In this document: in pieces, positions 23,267 through 31,112 of the stretch | Position numbering within the stretch: position 1 is the first letter of the stretch | How the letters are laid out: each line of letters starts with the position of its first letter | From: Sporosarcina quadrami | GTDB lineage: Bacteria; Bacillota; Bacilli; Bacillales_A; Planococcaceae | NCBI RefSeq assembly: GCF_014836615.1 | Contig: NZ_JACSQN010000023.1 | Coordinates: 1-36,983 of the forward strand | Reading direction: 5' to 3' | DNA: 36,983 bases | Position numbers and translations under genes: made by a program | The notes under the pieces: model-generated | Told to the model about the DNA's origin: nothing | Database searches by the model: none | The model's input: only the letters and a program-made list of their open reading frames with translations

Positions 23267-25054
23267 ATGACTGAAACGAAAACAACTGAATTCATTCGGG
23301 GTGGCGCATTCCTAATCGAAGACATCGACGCATCACGCGTCTTCACACCGGAAGACTTTTCAGACGAACAGAAAATGATCGCAAAAACAACGGAAGACTA
23401 CGTGAAAAACGAAGTCAAACCAGTCGTCGAAAACTTGGAAAACCATGAATTCGAACACTCCGTACGTCTTCTGAAATCCGCTGGTGACCTCGGTCTTCTA
23501 GGTGCAGACGTACCAGAAGAATACGACGGCCTTGGCCTTGATAAAATCTCATCTGCACTAATCGCAGAAAAAATGTCCGTAGCTGGTGGATTCTCCATCA
23601 CTCACGGCGCACACGTAGGAATCGGTACATTGCCAATCGTTCTTTTTGGTAACGAAGAACAAAAGAAAAAATACTTGCCGAACTCCGTATCAGGCGACAA
23701 AATCTCTGCATACGCACTAACGGAGCCGGGTTCAGGCTCTGATGCCCTTGGTGCTAAAACATCAGCTAAATTAAACGAAGCTGGAACGCATTACATCCTT
23801 AACGGTGAAAAACAATGGATCACAAACGCAGGATTTGCTGATGTGTTCGTTGTATACGCTAAAGTGGACGGCGACAAGTTCTCTGCATTCATCGTTGAAA
23901 GAGAATTCCCGGGCGTTTCTGTAGGAGCGGAAGAAAAGAAGATGGGTATTAAATCTTCATCTACCCGGACATTAATTCTTGAAGATGCTGAAGTGCCTGT
24001 TGAAAACCTATTAGGTGAAATTGGAAGAGGACATATTATCGCGTTCAACATCTTGAATATCGGGCGTTATAAGCTTGGAGTAGGTACAATCGGTGGATCG
24101 AAGCGTGCACTTGAACTTGCAATCTCTTATGCAAACCAACGTCAACAATTCAAGACACCAATCTCTTCATTTAACTTGACGAAAGAGAAGCTTTCAACAA
24201 TGGCTTCAAAGCTCTATGCAGCAGAAAGTCTAATCTACCGTACTGTCGGTTATTTTGAAGAGCGAAATGCTGAAATGACTCCTGAACAACAAAAGGATGG
24301 TAAAGCGGTTGCGGCTTCCATCGCTGAATATGCAATTGAGTGCTCGATTAACAAAGTAGTGGGTTCGGAAGTGCTTGACTATATTGCCGACGAAGCGGTT
24401 CAATTGCACGGTGGTTACGGCTTCATGCAAGAATATGAAGTAGAGCGCATTTACCGGGACTCCCGTATTAACCGTATTTTTGAAGGAACGAACGAAATCA
24501 ACCGTATGATCGTTCCAGGTACATTCCTCAAGAAAGCGATGAAAGGCGAATTGCCACTTCTTGAACAAGCACAAAGCTTGCAAGAAGAATTGCTTATGAT
24601 GATGCCGGAAGAAATCGGTGACGAAGCGCTTGCACAAGAGAAAGTGCTTGTGAAAAATGCGAAGAAAATCGGCTTGCTGGCAGCAGGAATGGCAGCGCAA
24701 CGCTATGGCACGAAACTGGAAACGGAACAGGAAGTACTTGTGAACATTGCTGATATCGCTAATAATATTTTTGCAATGGAATCCGCACTTCTTCGTACAG
24801 AAAAAGCAATTGCGAAGAATGGTGAAGAGAAGGAACAACAAAAAATCCTTTACACAGAAATTTTCTGTCAGGAAGCATTCGAAGCGATTGAAAAAGACGC
24901 GAAAGAAACGCTTCTGGCGGCAGTTGAAGGCGATAATCAGCGCATGATGCTTTCTGCTTTACGCAAGCTGACTCGTTCTACCCCGTATAACTTAATTGCG
25001 AAAAAACGTGAAGCGTCTGTTAAGCTAATTGATGCAGAAAAGTTTGTAGTATAA
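23267..25054 (+). CDS. fadE: Acyl-CoA dehydrogenase FadE
   Basis: FAD enzyme that oxidises acyl-CoA to trans-2-enoyl-CoA, first step of beta-oxidation. The 595 residues are longer than the 380-residue short/medium-chain type. The N-terminal helical domain (to about 150, with THGAHVGIGTLPIVLFGNEE) and the middle beta domain (YALTEPGSGSDALG and EKQWITNAGFADVFVVYAKV) lead to the C-terminal helical domain. That domain carries VQLHGGYGFMQEYEVERIYR and FEGTNEINRM, where the Glu of EGTNEI is the expected base region, and a C-terminal extension of about 180 residues follows, as in B. subtilis FadE. AAAGGAGG lies eight bases before ATG 23267. Third gene of the operon, after the structured repeat; ends at a strong terminator. 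The electron acceptor genes etfAB are not in the window. Confidence 0.95.
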   Translation: MTETKTTEFIRGGAFLIEDIDASRVFTPEDFSDEQKMIAKTTEDYVKNEVKPVVENLENHEFEHSVRLLKSAGDLGLLGADVPEEYDGLGLDKISSALIAEKMSVAGGFSITHGAHVGIGTLPIVLFGNEEQKKKYLPNSVSGDKISAYALTEPGSGSDALGAKTSAKLNEAGTHYILNGEKQWITNAGFADVFVVYAKVDGDKFSAFIVEREFPGVSVGAEEKKMGIKSSSTRTLILEDAEVPVENLLGEIGRGHIIAFNILNIGRYKLGVGTIGGSKRALELAISYANQRQQFKTPISSFNLTKEKLSTMASKLYAAESLIYRTVGYFEERNAEMTPEQQKDGKAVAASIAEYAIECSINKVVGSEVLDYIADEAVQLHGGYGFMQEYEVERIYRDSRINRIFEGTNEINRMIVPGTFLKKAMKGELPLLEQAQSLQEELLMMMPEEIGDEALAQEKVLVKNAKKIGLLAAGMAAQRYGTKLETEQEVLVNIADIANNIFAMESALLRTEKAIAKNGEEKEQQKILYTEIFCQEAFEAIEKDAKETLLAAVEGDNQRMMLSALRKLTRSTPYNLIAKKREASVKLIDAEKFVV

Positions 25055-25059
25055 TCGAC

Positions 25060-25096
25060 AACCACCCAGACAGTTCCGTCTTGGGTGGTTTATTTG
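25060..25096 (+). terminator. Terminator of the fad operon
   Basis: AACCACCCA-GAC (25060-25071) pairs with GTC-T-TGGGTGGTT (25078-25090), with one bulged T, followed by a T-rich TATTT run. It overlaps the upstream extension of the yusI frame. Confidence 0.85.
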
Positions 25097-25126
25097 ATAT
25101 ACTGGTTAAAATGGAGGTGTTGTCAG

Positions 25127-25486
25127 ATGGCATTAACGTATTATGGATATCCTAAATGCAGTACGTGTCAAAAAGCAAAGAAGTGGTTAGAAATGAACGA
25201 ACTGGATTATACAGAAGTCAATATAGTTGAGAATCCGCCGACTAAAGAGGAACTTCAGCGGATGATCAGTAATTCCGATTTGGATATTAAGAAGTTTTTC
25301 AACGTGTCCGGCATGAAATATCGGGAACTGAATTTAAAAGATAAACTCCCACAAATGACTGATGAAGAGAAGGTTGAATTGCTTTCAACAGATGGTATGC
25401 TCATTAAAAGACCGATTGTCACAAATGGTTCACACGCAACTGTCGGCTTTAATGAAGTAAACTTTGAGGAAGCTTGGAAAGCCTGA
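25127..25486 (+). CDS. yusI: ArsC/Spx-family protein YusI
   Basis: Small thioredoxin-fold protein of the ArsC/Spx family, 119 residues. CxxC is at 11-14 in YGYPKCSTCQKAKKWLEM, followed by a DYTEVNI-type strand, PPTKEELQRM, and the family's KRPIVTNGSHATVGF near the C-terminus with the conserved Arg-Pro-Ile/Val. Spx itself contacts the RNA polymerase alpha subunit; whether YusI does so is not known to me. ATG 25127 has TGGAGGTG thirteen bases upstream by centre; the longer frame (25085) starts in the fad terminator. The order fadE-yusI-gcvH matches B. subtilis. Function unproven: arsenate reductase activity would need sequence features not decidable here. Confidence 0.88.
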   Translation: MALTYYGYPKCSTCQKAKKWLEMNELDYTEVNIVENPPTKEELQRMISNSDLDIKKFFNVSGMKYRELNLKDKLPQMTDEEKVELLSTDGMLIKRPIVTNGSHATVGFNEVNFEEAWKA

Positions 25487-25567
25487 ATTACTTTCTTGTC
25501 TTTATCCTTAAAATATGTAAGAATTGAATAGAAATCACTAAATGTATAGTTAATGGAGGGGTACGGG

Positions 25568-25951
25568 ATGAGCACACCTAAAGACTTGCGTTATTCTGAA
25601 GAACACGAATGGGTAAAAGACGAAAACGGTAACTATCGTATCGGTATTACACATTTCGCACAATCTGAACTGGGAGATATCGTTTTTGTTGAACTTCCAT
25701 CAGTTGGTGACGAAGTGAAATCGGACGAGCCATTCGGTAGTGTAGAATCAGTTAAAACTGTTTCTGAATTATACGCTCCAATTAGCGGTAAAGTACTTGA
25801 AGTTAACGAAGAATTAGAAGACAGCCCAGAATTGGTGAATGAATCTCCATACGAAGGTGCTTGGATGATCGTTGTCGAAGCTTCTAATAAAGCGGAACTT
25901 GATGAACTTATGTCTGCTGAAGACTATGACAAGATGACTGTCGGAGAGTAA
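25568..25951 (+). CDS. gcvH: Glycine cleavage system H protein
   Basis: Lipoyl-carrying protein of glycine cleavage; in B. subtilis and relatives GcvH is also the entry point for lipoyl assembly, from which LipL transfers octanoyl to other enzymes. The 127-residue protein has the lipoylation Lys63 in [17 protein letters not shown] and typical flanks YSEEHEWVK and SPYEGAWMI. The start is ATG 25568 with ATGGAGGGG nine bases upstream. No gcvT, gcvP or lipM/lipL gene is nearby, consistent with its separate locus in Bacillales. It ends at a strong terminator immediately after the stop. Confidence 0.96.
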   Translation: MSTPKDLRYSEEHEWVKDENGNYRIGITHFAQSELGDIVFVELPSVGDEVKSDEPFGSVESVKTVSELYAPISGKVLEVNEELEDSPELVNESPYEGAWMIVVEASNKAELDELMSAEDYDKMTVGE

Positions 25952-25953
25952 TA

Positions 25954-25985
25954 AAAAAAGCGCTGGATGATACCGGCGCTTTTTT
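25954..25985 (+). terminator. Terminator of gcvH
   Basis: A 7-pair GC core (GCGCTGG with CCGGCGC, one G-T pair) is flanked by A6 on the left and T6 on the right, with a 6-base loop. It begins 3 bases after the stop. Confidence 0.9.
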
Positions 25986-26008
25986 CAATTGTTCTAGGAG
26001 GTAAATCG

Positions 26009-26350
26009 ATGGAGATGCGCAGGGTCGTTATTGTGGAAGGTGGAGCAGACAGGAAGAGATTGCAAAAAGTGTTAGCAGAGCCGGTTGAAATCATCTGTAC
26101 AAACGGAACCGTAAGTCCTTATCGAATTGAAGAGATTCTCGCTCCATATGAAGACCATGATATCTATGTATTCTTCGATGCAGATCCATCTGGGGAAAAG
26201 CTGCGCACTCTTTTTAAAAGGGCATACCCGGAAGCATTACATCTCTATACAGAACGTCAATATGGACAAGTCGAAACAACCCCTTTCCGCACACTAGCAA
26301 CCATTTTGCTTGCTGAACGGTTTTTAGTGCATCCCCAATTCTTACTTTGA
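26009..26350 (+). CDS. yusF: Toprim-domain protein (YusF type)
   Basis: Small Toprim-fold protein, 113 residues, probably metal-dependent nucleic-acid enzyme or binder. Toprim motifs are visible: the glutamate strand RRVVIVEGGADRKRLQKVL (about 3-21) and the DxD strand DIYVFFDADPSGEKLRTLF (about 47-66). There is nothing outside the core, so it is smaller than DnaG or topoisomerases and nearer to RNase M5-like proteins. ATG 26009 has AGGAGG seven bases upstream. It is followed after 10 bases by the thioredoxin-like gene, and both precede the methionine transporter as in B. subtilis. Substrate unknown. Confidence 0.82.
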   Translation: MEMRRVVIVEGGADRKRLQKVLAEPVEIICTNGTVSPYRIEEILAPYEDHDIYVFFDADPSGEKLRTLFKRAYPEALHLYTERQYGQVETTPFRTLATILLAERFLVHPQFLL

Positions 26351-26360
26351 AGGTGAAAAA

Positions 26361-26669
26361 ATGAACGGAATACAACAATGGACACGCGAACAGTGGGAAG
26401 TCAGCTTGGAAGCTTCAGCTGTAAGCATTTTCTATCTATATACACCTATGTGCGGTACATGTGCAGTCGCCTCAAAAATGGTTGAAGTCATCGCTGCTAT
26501 GAAACCTGGATTGCCGATAGGTAAAGCCGATTTGAACTATCTCCAAGATCTTGCTGTCGAATACGCAATCGAAAGCGTCCCTTGCCTGCTCATACAAAAG
26601 GATGGGGAGTTAGTCGAAAAGATCTATGCATTTCATTCGGTTCCGCATTTATTAGAAAGAATAGGTTGA
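26361..26669 (+). CDS. yusE: Thioredoxin-like protein (YusE type)
   Basis: Thioredoxin-fold protein of 102 residues with C31-G-T-C34 in YTPMCGTCAVASKM and the cis-proline in AIESVPCLLIQKDGELV; an extra Cys follows the cis-proline. GAAGGTG precedes ATG 26361. It is in an operon with the Toprim gene (10-base gap). Its stop codon TGA (26667-26669) lies inside the -35 element (TTGACA) of the metN promoter. Redox partner unknown. Confidence 0.88.
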   Translation: MNGIQQWTREQWEVSLEASAVSIFYLYTPMCGTCAVASKMVEVIAAMKPGLPIGKADLNYLQDLAVEYAIESVPCLLIQKDGELVEKIYAFHSVPHLLERIG

Positions 26670-26695
26670 CACAAAAGTAAAACGTATGCTATAAA
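26666..26695 (+). promoter_or_regulatory. metN promoter
   Basis: TTGACA at 26666-26671, an 18-base spacer and TATAAA at 26690-26695. The -35 contains the yusE stop codon. It starts the SAM riboswitch leader. Confidence 0.8.
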
Positions 26696-26724
26696 TGTAT
26701 CTATTACTTTAACTGAATAAATCG

Positions 26725-26829
26725 CTCTTATAAAGAGAGGCTGAGGGAAGTGCCCTATGAAGCCCGGCAACCGTCACTTATGTGAAATGGTGCCAAATCA
26801 CGCAAAGCATATGCTTTGAGAGATGAGAG
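26725..26829 (+). promoter_or_regulatory. SAM-I (S-box) riboswitch of metN
   Basis: A canonical S-box: P1 CTCTTAT (26725-26731) pairs with ATGAGAG (26823-26829). Conserved AGAGAGG..GAGGGA, CCCTATGAAGCCCGGCAACC, and GTGCCAAATCACGCAAAGC with a GCTTTGAGAGATGAGAG end are all present. When SAM is bound, P1 forms and the terminator at 26863-26890 can fold, turning the methionine importer off. Confidence 0.97.
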
Positions 26830-26862
26830 ATCGGATTAGCGTTTATTTATTGATAACGTTTT

Positions 26863-26899
26863 AGCCTTTCTGCTCGTCTGCAGAAAGGCTTTTCTTTTT
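26863..26899 (+). terminator. Riboswitch terminator (expression platform)
   Basis: An 11-pair stem (26863-26873 with 26880-26890) and a 6-base loop end in TTTTCTTTTT. It lies 34 bases past the S-box core and just before the metN ribosome site. Confidence 0.92.
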
Positions 26900-26928
26900 G
26901 GGAATGATTATAGAGAGGTGATACAACG

Positions 26929-27954
26929 ATGATTACGTTAACAGATGTGAATAAAATATTTGATACAGCGACTAATCGCATTACTGCTGTAGATAATGTG
27001 AACTTGACGATTGGTAATAGTGAAATTTTTGGAATCATCGGCTACAGCGGAGCAGGAAAAAGTACATTAATCCGTTTATTGAATGGTCTGGAAAAACCTA
27101 CTTCCGGACAAATCAACATTGCAGGACATGAATTAGCAACTGTTTCAGCAAAAGAGCTTAGAGAGGCGCGCCAAAAGATCAGCATGGTGTTCCAACATTT
27201 CAATTTACTCTGGTCGCGTACAGTGAGAGAGAATATTGCTTTTCCGCTAGAAATTGCCGGTGTTAGTAAAGAGAAACGGGATAAAAAAGTCGCTGAATTA
27301 GTAGAACTTGTCGGTTTGGCAGGAAGAGAAGATGCGTACCCTGCACAACTTTCCGGTGGGCAGAAACAACGTGTCGGCATTGCACGTGCCTTATCCAATG
27401 ATCCTGAAGTGCTGTTATGTGACGAAGCTACTTCCGCGCTCGATCCGGAAACAACAGATTCGATTCTTGATTTATTAACAGCGATAAACGACAAGCTCGG
27501 CTTGACGATTGTTCTAATCACTCATGAAATGCACGTCATCCGTAAAATCTGCCATCGTGTAGCTGTCATGGAGGCAGGGAAGATTGTTGAAATAGGCAAT
27601 GTCCTTGACGTGTTCCAGTCACCTAAAGAGCAGATTACAAAACGATTTGTATCTCAAATTACGCAAACGGCGGGAACTGAACACGCATTGCAACATTTGA
27701 AAGCGGAATCCTCTGAAGGAACACTTGTAAAATTAGTGTTTGTCGGTGACAGGACGGAGCAACCTGTACTGTCTACAATGATTAGGAGATTCAATATCGA
27801 TGTGAACATTGTTCAAGGCGATATCTCTCATACAAAAGGCGGAGCATATGGGACGCTGCTTCTGCAATTAATCGGTGATAAAGAGAAAGTTACTTCAGCA
27901 ATCGAATTTCTCCATAATGAAGGCGTCCAAACGGAGGTGATTGGGCATGATTGA
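26929..27954 (+). CDS. metN: Methionine ABC transporter ATP-binding protein MetN
   Basis: ATPase subunit of the methionine importer, 341 residues. Walker A GYSGAGKST is at 38-46, the Q-loop in MVFQHFNLL, the signature LSGGQKQRVGIARAL, Walker B LLCDEATSALDP, and the H-switch in ITHEMHVI. After about residue 245 comes the NIL-type ligand-sensing domain (LVKLVFVGDRTEQPVLSTMI), which in other MetN proteins binds methionine and inhibits transport. AGAGAGGTG precedes ATG 26929. Its 3' end overlaps metI by 8 bases. Controlled by the SAM riboswitch upstream. Confidence 0.97.
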   Translation: MITLTDVNKIFDTATNRITAVDNVNLTIGNSEIFGIIGYSGAGKSTLIRLLNGLEKPTSGQINIAGHELATVSAKELREARQKISMVFQHFNLLWSRTVRENIAFPLEIAGVSKEKRDKKVAELVELVGLAGREDAYPAQLSGGQKQRVGIARALSNDPEVLLCDEATSALDPETTDSILDLLTAINDKLGLTIVLITHEMHVIRKICHRVAVMEAGKIVEIGNVLDVFQSPKEQITKRFVSQITQTAGTEHALQHLKAESSEGTLVKLVFVGDRTEQPVLSTMIRRFNIDVNIVQGDISHTKGGAYGTLLLQLIGDKEKVTSAIEFLHNEGVQTEVIGHD

Positions 27955-28615
27955 AACATTATTACCCCATGTGAATTGGGAAAAGATGTGGATTGCGACA
28001 GTGGAAACCCTTTATATGACGGCTGTTTCGACACTGTTTACATTCGTCATCGGAATCGCGTTAGGTGTTCTTCTGTTCTTATCAAGTCCAGGTCAACTCT
28101 GGGCGAATAAACTGACGTACACCATAACAAGCTCTGTCGTGAACATATTCAGGTCTATTCCATTTATCATCTTGATCATTCTGATTATCCCATTCACTAT
28201 ACTGCTTGTCGGATCGATGAGAGGACCGAACGCGGCTTTGCCTGCACTCATAATTGGGGCAGCTCCATTTTATGCACGCATGGTGTTGATCGGTTTGCAG
28301 GAGATTGATAAAGGGGTACTGGAAGCAGCACGTTCAATGGGTGCTAAAACGAGCACGATCATTTTTAAGGTGTTATTGCCAGAGTCGAAACCGGCATTGT
28401 TTTCAGGTATTACGGTAACGGCCATCGCTTTAGTCGGTTATACCGCTATGGCAGGCATTATCGGGGCAGGCGGTTTAGGAAATCTTGCGTATTATCAAGG
28501 TTTCCAGCGAAGCCGCTATGACATCGTACTTGTTTCTACAATATTAATCTTAATCATCGTCTTCATTCTTCAGTTCATCGGCGATTACGTCGTTCGGAAA
28601 TTGGACAAGCGATAA
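27947..28615 (+). CDS. metI: Methionine ABC transporter permease MetI
   Basis: Membrane subunit of the methionine importer, 222 residues with five or so hydrophobic spans. The coupling EAA-like loop is visible in GLQEIDKGVLEAARSMGAKT. The B. subtilis homologue (MetP/YusB) is the same size. ATG 27947 is chosen over TTG 27941 because GGAGGTG at 27933-27939 is right for the ATG and too close for the TTG. It is translationally coupled to metN by an 8-base overlap. A 13-base hairpin lies between it and metQ. Confidence 0.95.
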   Translation: MIETLLPHVNWEKMWIATVETLYMTAVSTLFTFVIGIALGVLLFLSSPGQLWANKLTYTITSSVVNIFRSIPFIILIILIIPFTILLVGSMRGPNAALPALIIGAAPFYARMVLIGLQEIDKGVLEAARSMGAKTSTIIFKVLLPESKPALFSGITVTAIALVGYTAMAGIIGAGGLGNLAYYQGFQRSRYDIVLVSTILILIIVFILQFIGDYVVRKLDKR

Positions 28616-28625
28616 AGGGGTTTTC

Positions 28626-28638
28626 AGGCTTAGCCTGT
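28626..28638 (+). other. Small hairpin between metI and metQ
   Basis: CAGGC, TTA, GCCTG, 11 bases after the metI stop, with no T-run. It is too weak to terminate; it may protect or set the relative amount of the metQ message. Confidence 0.45.
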
Positions 28639-28678
28639 GCACAATAAACAATAACTATAAAAAAGGGGAGTATTATGT

Positions 28679-29488
28679 ATGAAAAAGGTATTGACTGGAA
28701 TTTTATTAGCAGTGCTCGTGTTGGCATTAGCGGCTTGTGGTGGAAAAGATCAAGACGATAAGACGATAACAGTCGGGGCTTCTAACGTTCCGCATGCGCT
28801 TATTTTAGAAAAAGCACAGCCTTTAATGAAAGAAAAAGGTTTTGATTTGAAAATTGAAGAGTATCAGGATTATGTTTTGCCAAACAAGGATTTGGATGAA
28901 GGCACACTAGATGCAAACTACTTCCAGCATATTCCTTACTTTGAAAGTCAAATTGCAGACTTTGGCTATGATTTTGAGAATGCAGGTGCAATCCATATTG
29001 AACCGATCGGTGTGTATTCAAAGAAATATGATTCATTGGATGAACTACCTGACGGTGCGACAGTGTTAATCAGTAACTCAGTGGCAGATCATGGACGTGT
29101 GTTAGCGATGCTTGAAAAAGAAGGCCTTATCACGCTTGCTGACGGTGTAGACAAAGTGAAAGCAGAACTTGACGATATCGTCGATAATCCGAAAAACTTG
29201 AAGTTTGAAGCGGAATACGAAGCTGCGTTAATGCCTGAATTGTATAAGCAAGATGAAGGTGATCTGTTGTTAATCAACTCCAACTATGCACTTGATGCAG
29301 GTTTGAACCCGCTTGAAGATGCAATTGCTCTTGAAGAAACCGATTCACCGTACGTAAATATAATTGCCGTCCGCGCTGGTGATGAAAAAAGAGAAGCCAT
29401 TAAAGCGCTTGTAGATGTATTAAAATCCAAAGAGATTCAAGACTTCATCTTAGAAGAATGGGAAGGTTCTGTTGTTCCTGTAAAATGA
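28679..29488 (+). CDS. metQ: Methionine-binding lipoprotein MetQ
   Basis: Solute-binding lipoprotein (NlpA/MetQ family), 269 residues, anchored outside the cell membrane. Lipobox LALAAC with lipidated Cys20 follows a basic-hydrophobic signal; then comes the conserved ITVGASNVPHALILEKAQPL, DYVLPNKDLDEGTLDANYFQH, and NSNYALDAGL near residue 200. AAAAGGGGAG lies eight bases before ATG 28679. It is the last gene of metN-metI-metQ. Confidence 0.97.
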   Translation: MKKVLTGILLAVLVLALAACGGKDQDDKTITVGASNVPHALILEKAQPLMKEKGFDLKIEEYQDYVLPNKDLDEGTLDANYFQHIPYFESQIADFGYDFENAGAIHIEPIGVYSKKYDSLDELPDGATVLISNSVADHGRVLAMLEKEGLITLADGVDKVKAELDDIVDNPKNLKFEAEYEAALMPELYKQDEGDLLLINSNYALDAGLNPLEDAIALEETDSPYVNIIAVRAGDEKREAIKALVDVLKSKEIQDFILEEWEGSVVPVK

Positions 29489-29500
29489 TTAATAGGTATT

Positions 29501-29549
29501 AGACCATCCACCATGCCCTTTAGACCGGTATGGTGGATGGTCTTTTTTT
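29501..29549 (+). terminator. Terminator of the met operon
   Basis: A stem of about 17 pairs (29501-29517 with 29527-29542, one G-T wobble within the inner part) is followed by TTTTTTT. Confidence 0.93.
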
Positions 29550-29592
29550 GAGAAAAAAGAAAATTCCTTGAAGCATTTTATTTTTTACTTCA

Positions 29593-29620
29593 TTGTGTTA
29601 AAGTGGTTTTGTTGTATAAG
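29593..29620 (+). promoter_or_regulatory. Promoter of the symporter gene
   Basis: TTGTGT at 29593-29598, a 16-base spacer and TATAAG at 29615-29620, 35 bases before the start codon. Unverified pattern match. Confidence 0.5.
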
Positions 29621-29654
29621 TATGCGAATTTACGAATAAGGAGGAAGATTACAT

Positions 29655-30854
29655 ATGAAGAAAATTGGACTTATATGGCGCATTATTATCGCCATAGGAC
29701 TAGCAGTAGGATTCGGTTTGCTACTTCCAATCATCCATGAAGGATTTGCTCTTGGATTCGTCCGGTTCTTTGCTACATTCAATATGATGTTTGGGGGATT
29801 TTTAAATTTTGTCGTCCCACTTATTATTATCGCTTTCATCGCACCCGGTATTGCGAAGCTTGGTAAGGGCTCAGGGAAGTTATTAGGATGGGCGACATTG
29901 CTCGCTTATGCTTCTACCATTGCCGCAGGGATCTTGGCTTTTTTTGCAGCAACAACAATTTTACCGAACTTTATCCACGCGGTTAGCTCAGGATCTATAG
30001 AAAATGCAGGAAAAGCGCCTGGAACGACATTTTTCGAAATCGAAATGACACCAATTATGGGCGTCATGTCCGCTCTACTTTTAGCATTTGTACTCGGAAT
30101 CGGAATGGCTTCTATTAGTAGTAAGTCAATGCTTTCATTTTTCGAAGAATTCAATGCGTTAATCGAGAAAGTAATCACATATGTAATCATACCTTTATTA
30201 CCAATACACATTTTTGGGATTTTCCTTAATATGACTTATAGTGGCGAAGTGGCTAAAGTACTTTCGGTCTTTTCCGTCGTATTCATCATGATTATCGTTT
30301 TGCATCTCATCATGCTCACTGTCCAATATTCAATAGCGGGAACTGTTTCAAAGCGCAATCCGTTTGGCTTGCTGAAAACAATGGCCCCAGCTTATATGAC
30401 TGCAATCGGAACACAATCTTCAGCAGCAACAATCCCGGTTACATTGCGTCAGGCAAAGAAAGCTGGCGCTTCTGACCGCGTAGCAGACTTCACCGTTCCG
30501 TTATTTGCAACGATTCATTTATCGGGGAGTACAATTACATTGGTTTCGTGTTCTATCGGTGTACTACTGATGAATGATATGCCGGTAACATTCGGCAGTT
30601 ATCTGCCGTTCATCATGATGCTCGGCGTGACAATGATTGCTGCACCAGGAGTTCCGGGTGGGGCTGTCATGGCTGCTGTCGGACTTCTGGCAACGATGCT
30701 CGGTTTTGACGAATCAATGGTCGCTTTAATGATTGCTCTCTATATGGCGCAAGATAGCTTCGGAACAGCAACGAATGTTACGGGAGACGGAGCACTCGCC
30801 ATCATTCTTGATCGATTTACAAAAAAAGCTTCTTCAAATGTAGAAGGATTATAA
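29655..30854 (+). CDS. Dicarboxylate/amino acid:cation symporter (DAACS) family protein, atypical
   Basis: Membrane secondary transporter of the glutamate/dicarboxylate symporter (DAACS, Glt) fold, 399 residues and about eight spans with two hairpins. The HP1 tip QSSAATIP (about 255) and the HP2/TM8 region MAQDSFGTATNVTGDGALAI (about 365) identify the family. Several normally conserved residues differ: the TM7 NMDGT position reads HLSGST, and the residue matching Arg397 of GltPh, which binds the substrate side-chain carboxylate, is Gly. The TM8 Asn and Asp equivalents of GltPh N401 and D405 are kept. So an acidic amino acid is a poor guess; a neutral or other substrate and altered sodium coupling are inferred. 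ATG 29655 follows AAGGAGG. It stands alone between met and suf. Confidence 0.85.
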   Translation: MKKIGLIWRIIIAIGLAVGFGLLLPIIHEGFALGFVRFFATFNMMFGGFLNFVVPLIIIAFIAPGIAKLGKGSGKLLGWATLLAYASTIAAGILAFFAATTILPNFIHAVSSGSIENAGKAPGTTFFEIEMTPIMGVMSALLLAFVLGIGMASISSKSMLSFFEEFNALIEKVITYVIIPLLPIHIFGIFLNMTYSGEVAKVLSVFSVVFIMIIVLHLIMLTVQYSIAGTVSKRNPFGLLKTMAPAYMTAIGTQSSAATIPVTLRQAKKAGASDRVADFTVPLFATIHLSGSTITLVSCSIGVLLMNDMPVTFGSYLPFIMMLGVTMIAAPGVPGGAVMAAVGLLATMLGFDESMVALMIALYMAQDSFGTATNVTGDGALAIILDRFTKKASSNVEGL

Positions 30855-30896
30855 TTTTAAATATGTGTTGATTAACCAAAATAGGCTATAACTTAG
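30855..30896. other. Start of a 706-base intergenic region
   Basis: The stretch from 30855 to the sufC start at 31561 has no gene. In order it holds two structured repeats facing each other, a terminator, two Fur-family-like sequences, and a promoter; each is listed separately. The leading 42 bases show nothing. Confidence 0.6.
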
Positions 30897-31033
30897 CACG
30901 ATGATTTCCGTTCCGGGCGGACGCTTTCCTGGAGGCGTGCGGTGAGCCTCCTCGGTCGCTTTGCGACACTGCGGGGTCTCACCTGTCACGCTAATCCCCA
31001 AGGAGTCGCCGCCCTGCACTACAATCATCTAAG
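30897..31033 (-). repeat. GC-rich structured repeat, copy B
   Basis: The reverse complement of copy A (23081-23219), sharing about four-fifths of positions by eye, including the CTTAGATGATTGTAGTG flank. Its own ends, GATGATT and AATCATC, are inverted repeats. Within it GTCGC-AAA-GCGAC makes the top hairpin, where copy A has GGTTGC-GAA-GCGACC. Confidence 0.87.
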
Positions 31034-31112
31034 TCTTCTATGATAAATATGGATTATTTTATGCTTACTTGTAGAAGCAAGCGTTTCTTAATTTTTTATT
31101 CTGCAATCTAAA

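Noticed and set aside
23048..23274. Open frames on both strands across copy A of the GC-rich repeat
   Set aside because: They exist because the repeat is GC-rich and stop-poor; neither has a ribosome site and copies B and C do not keep the frame.
24230..24841. 203-codon leftward frame inside fadE
   Set aside because: A Phe/His/Cys-rich shadow of the conserved acyl-CoA dehydrogenase sequence, without ribosome site.
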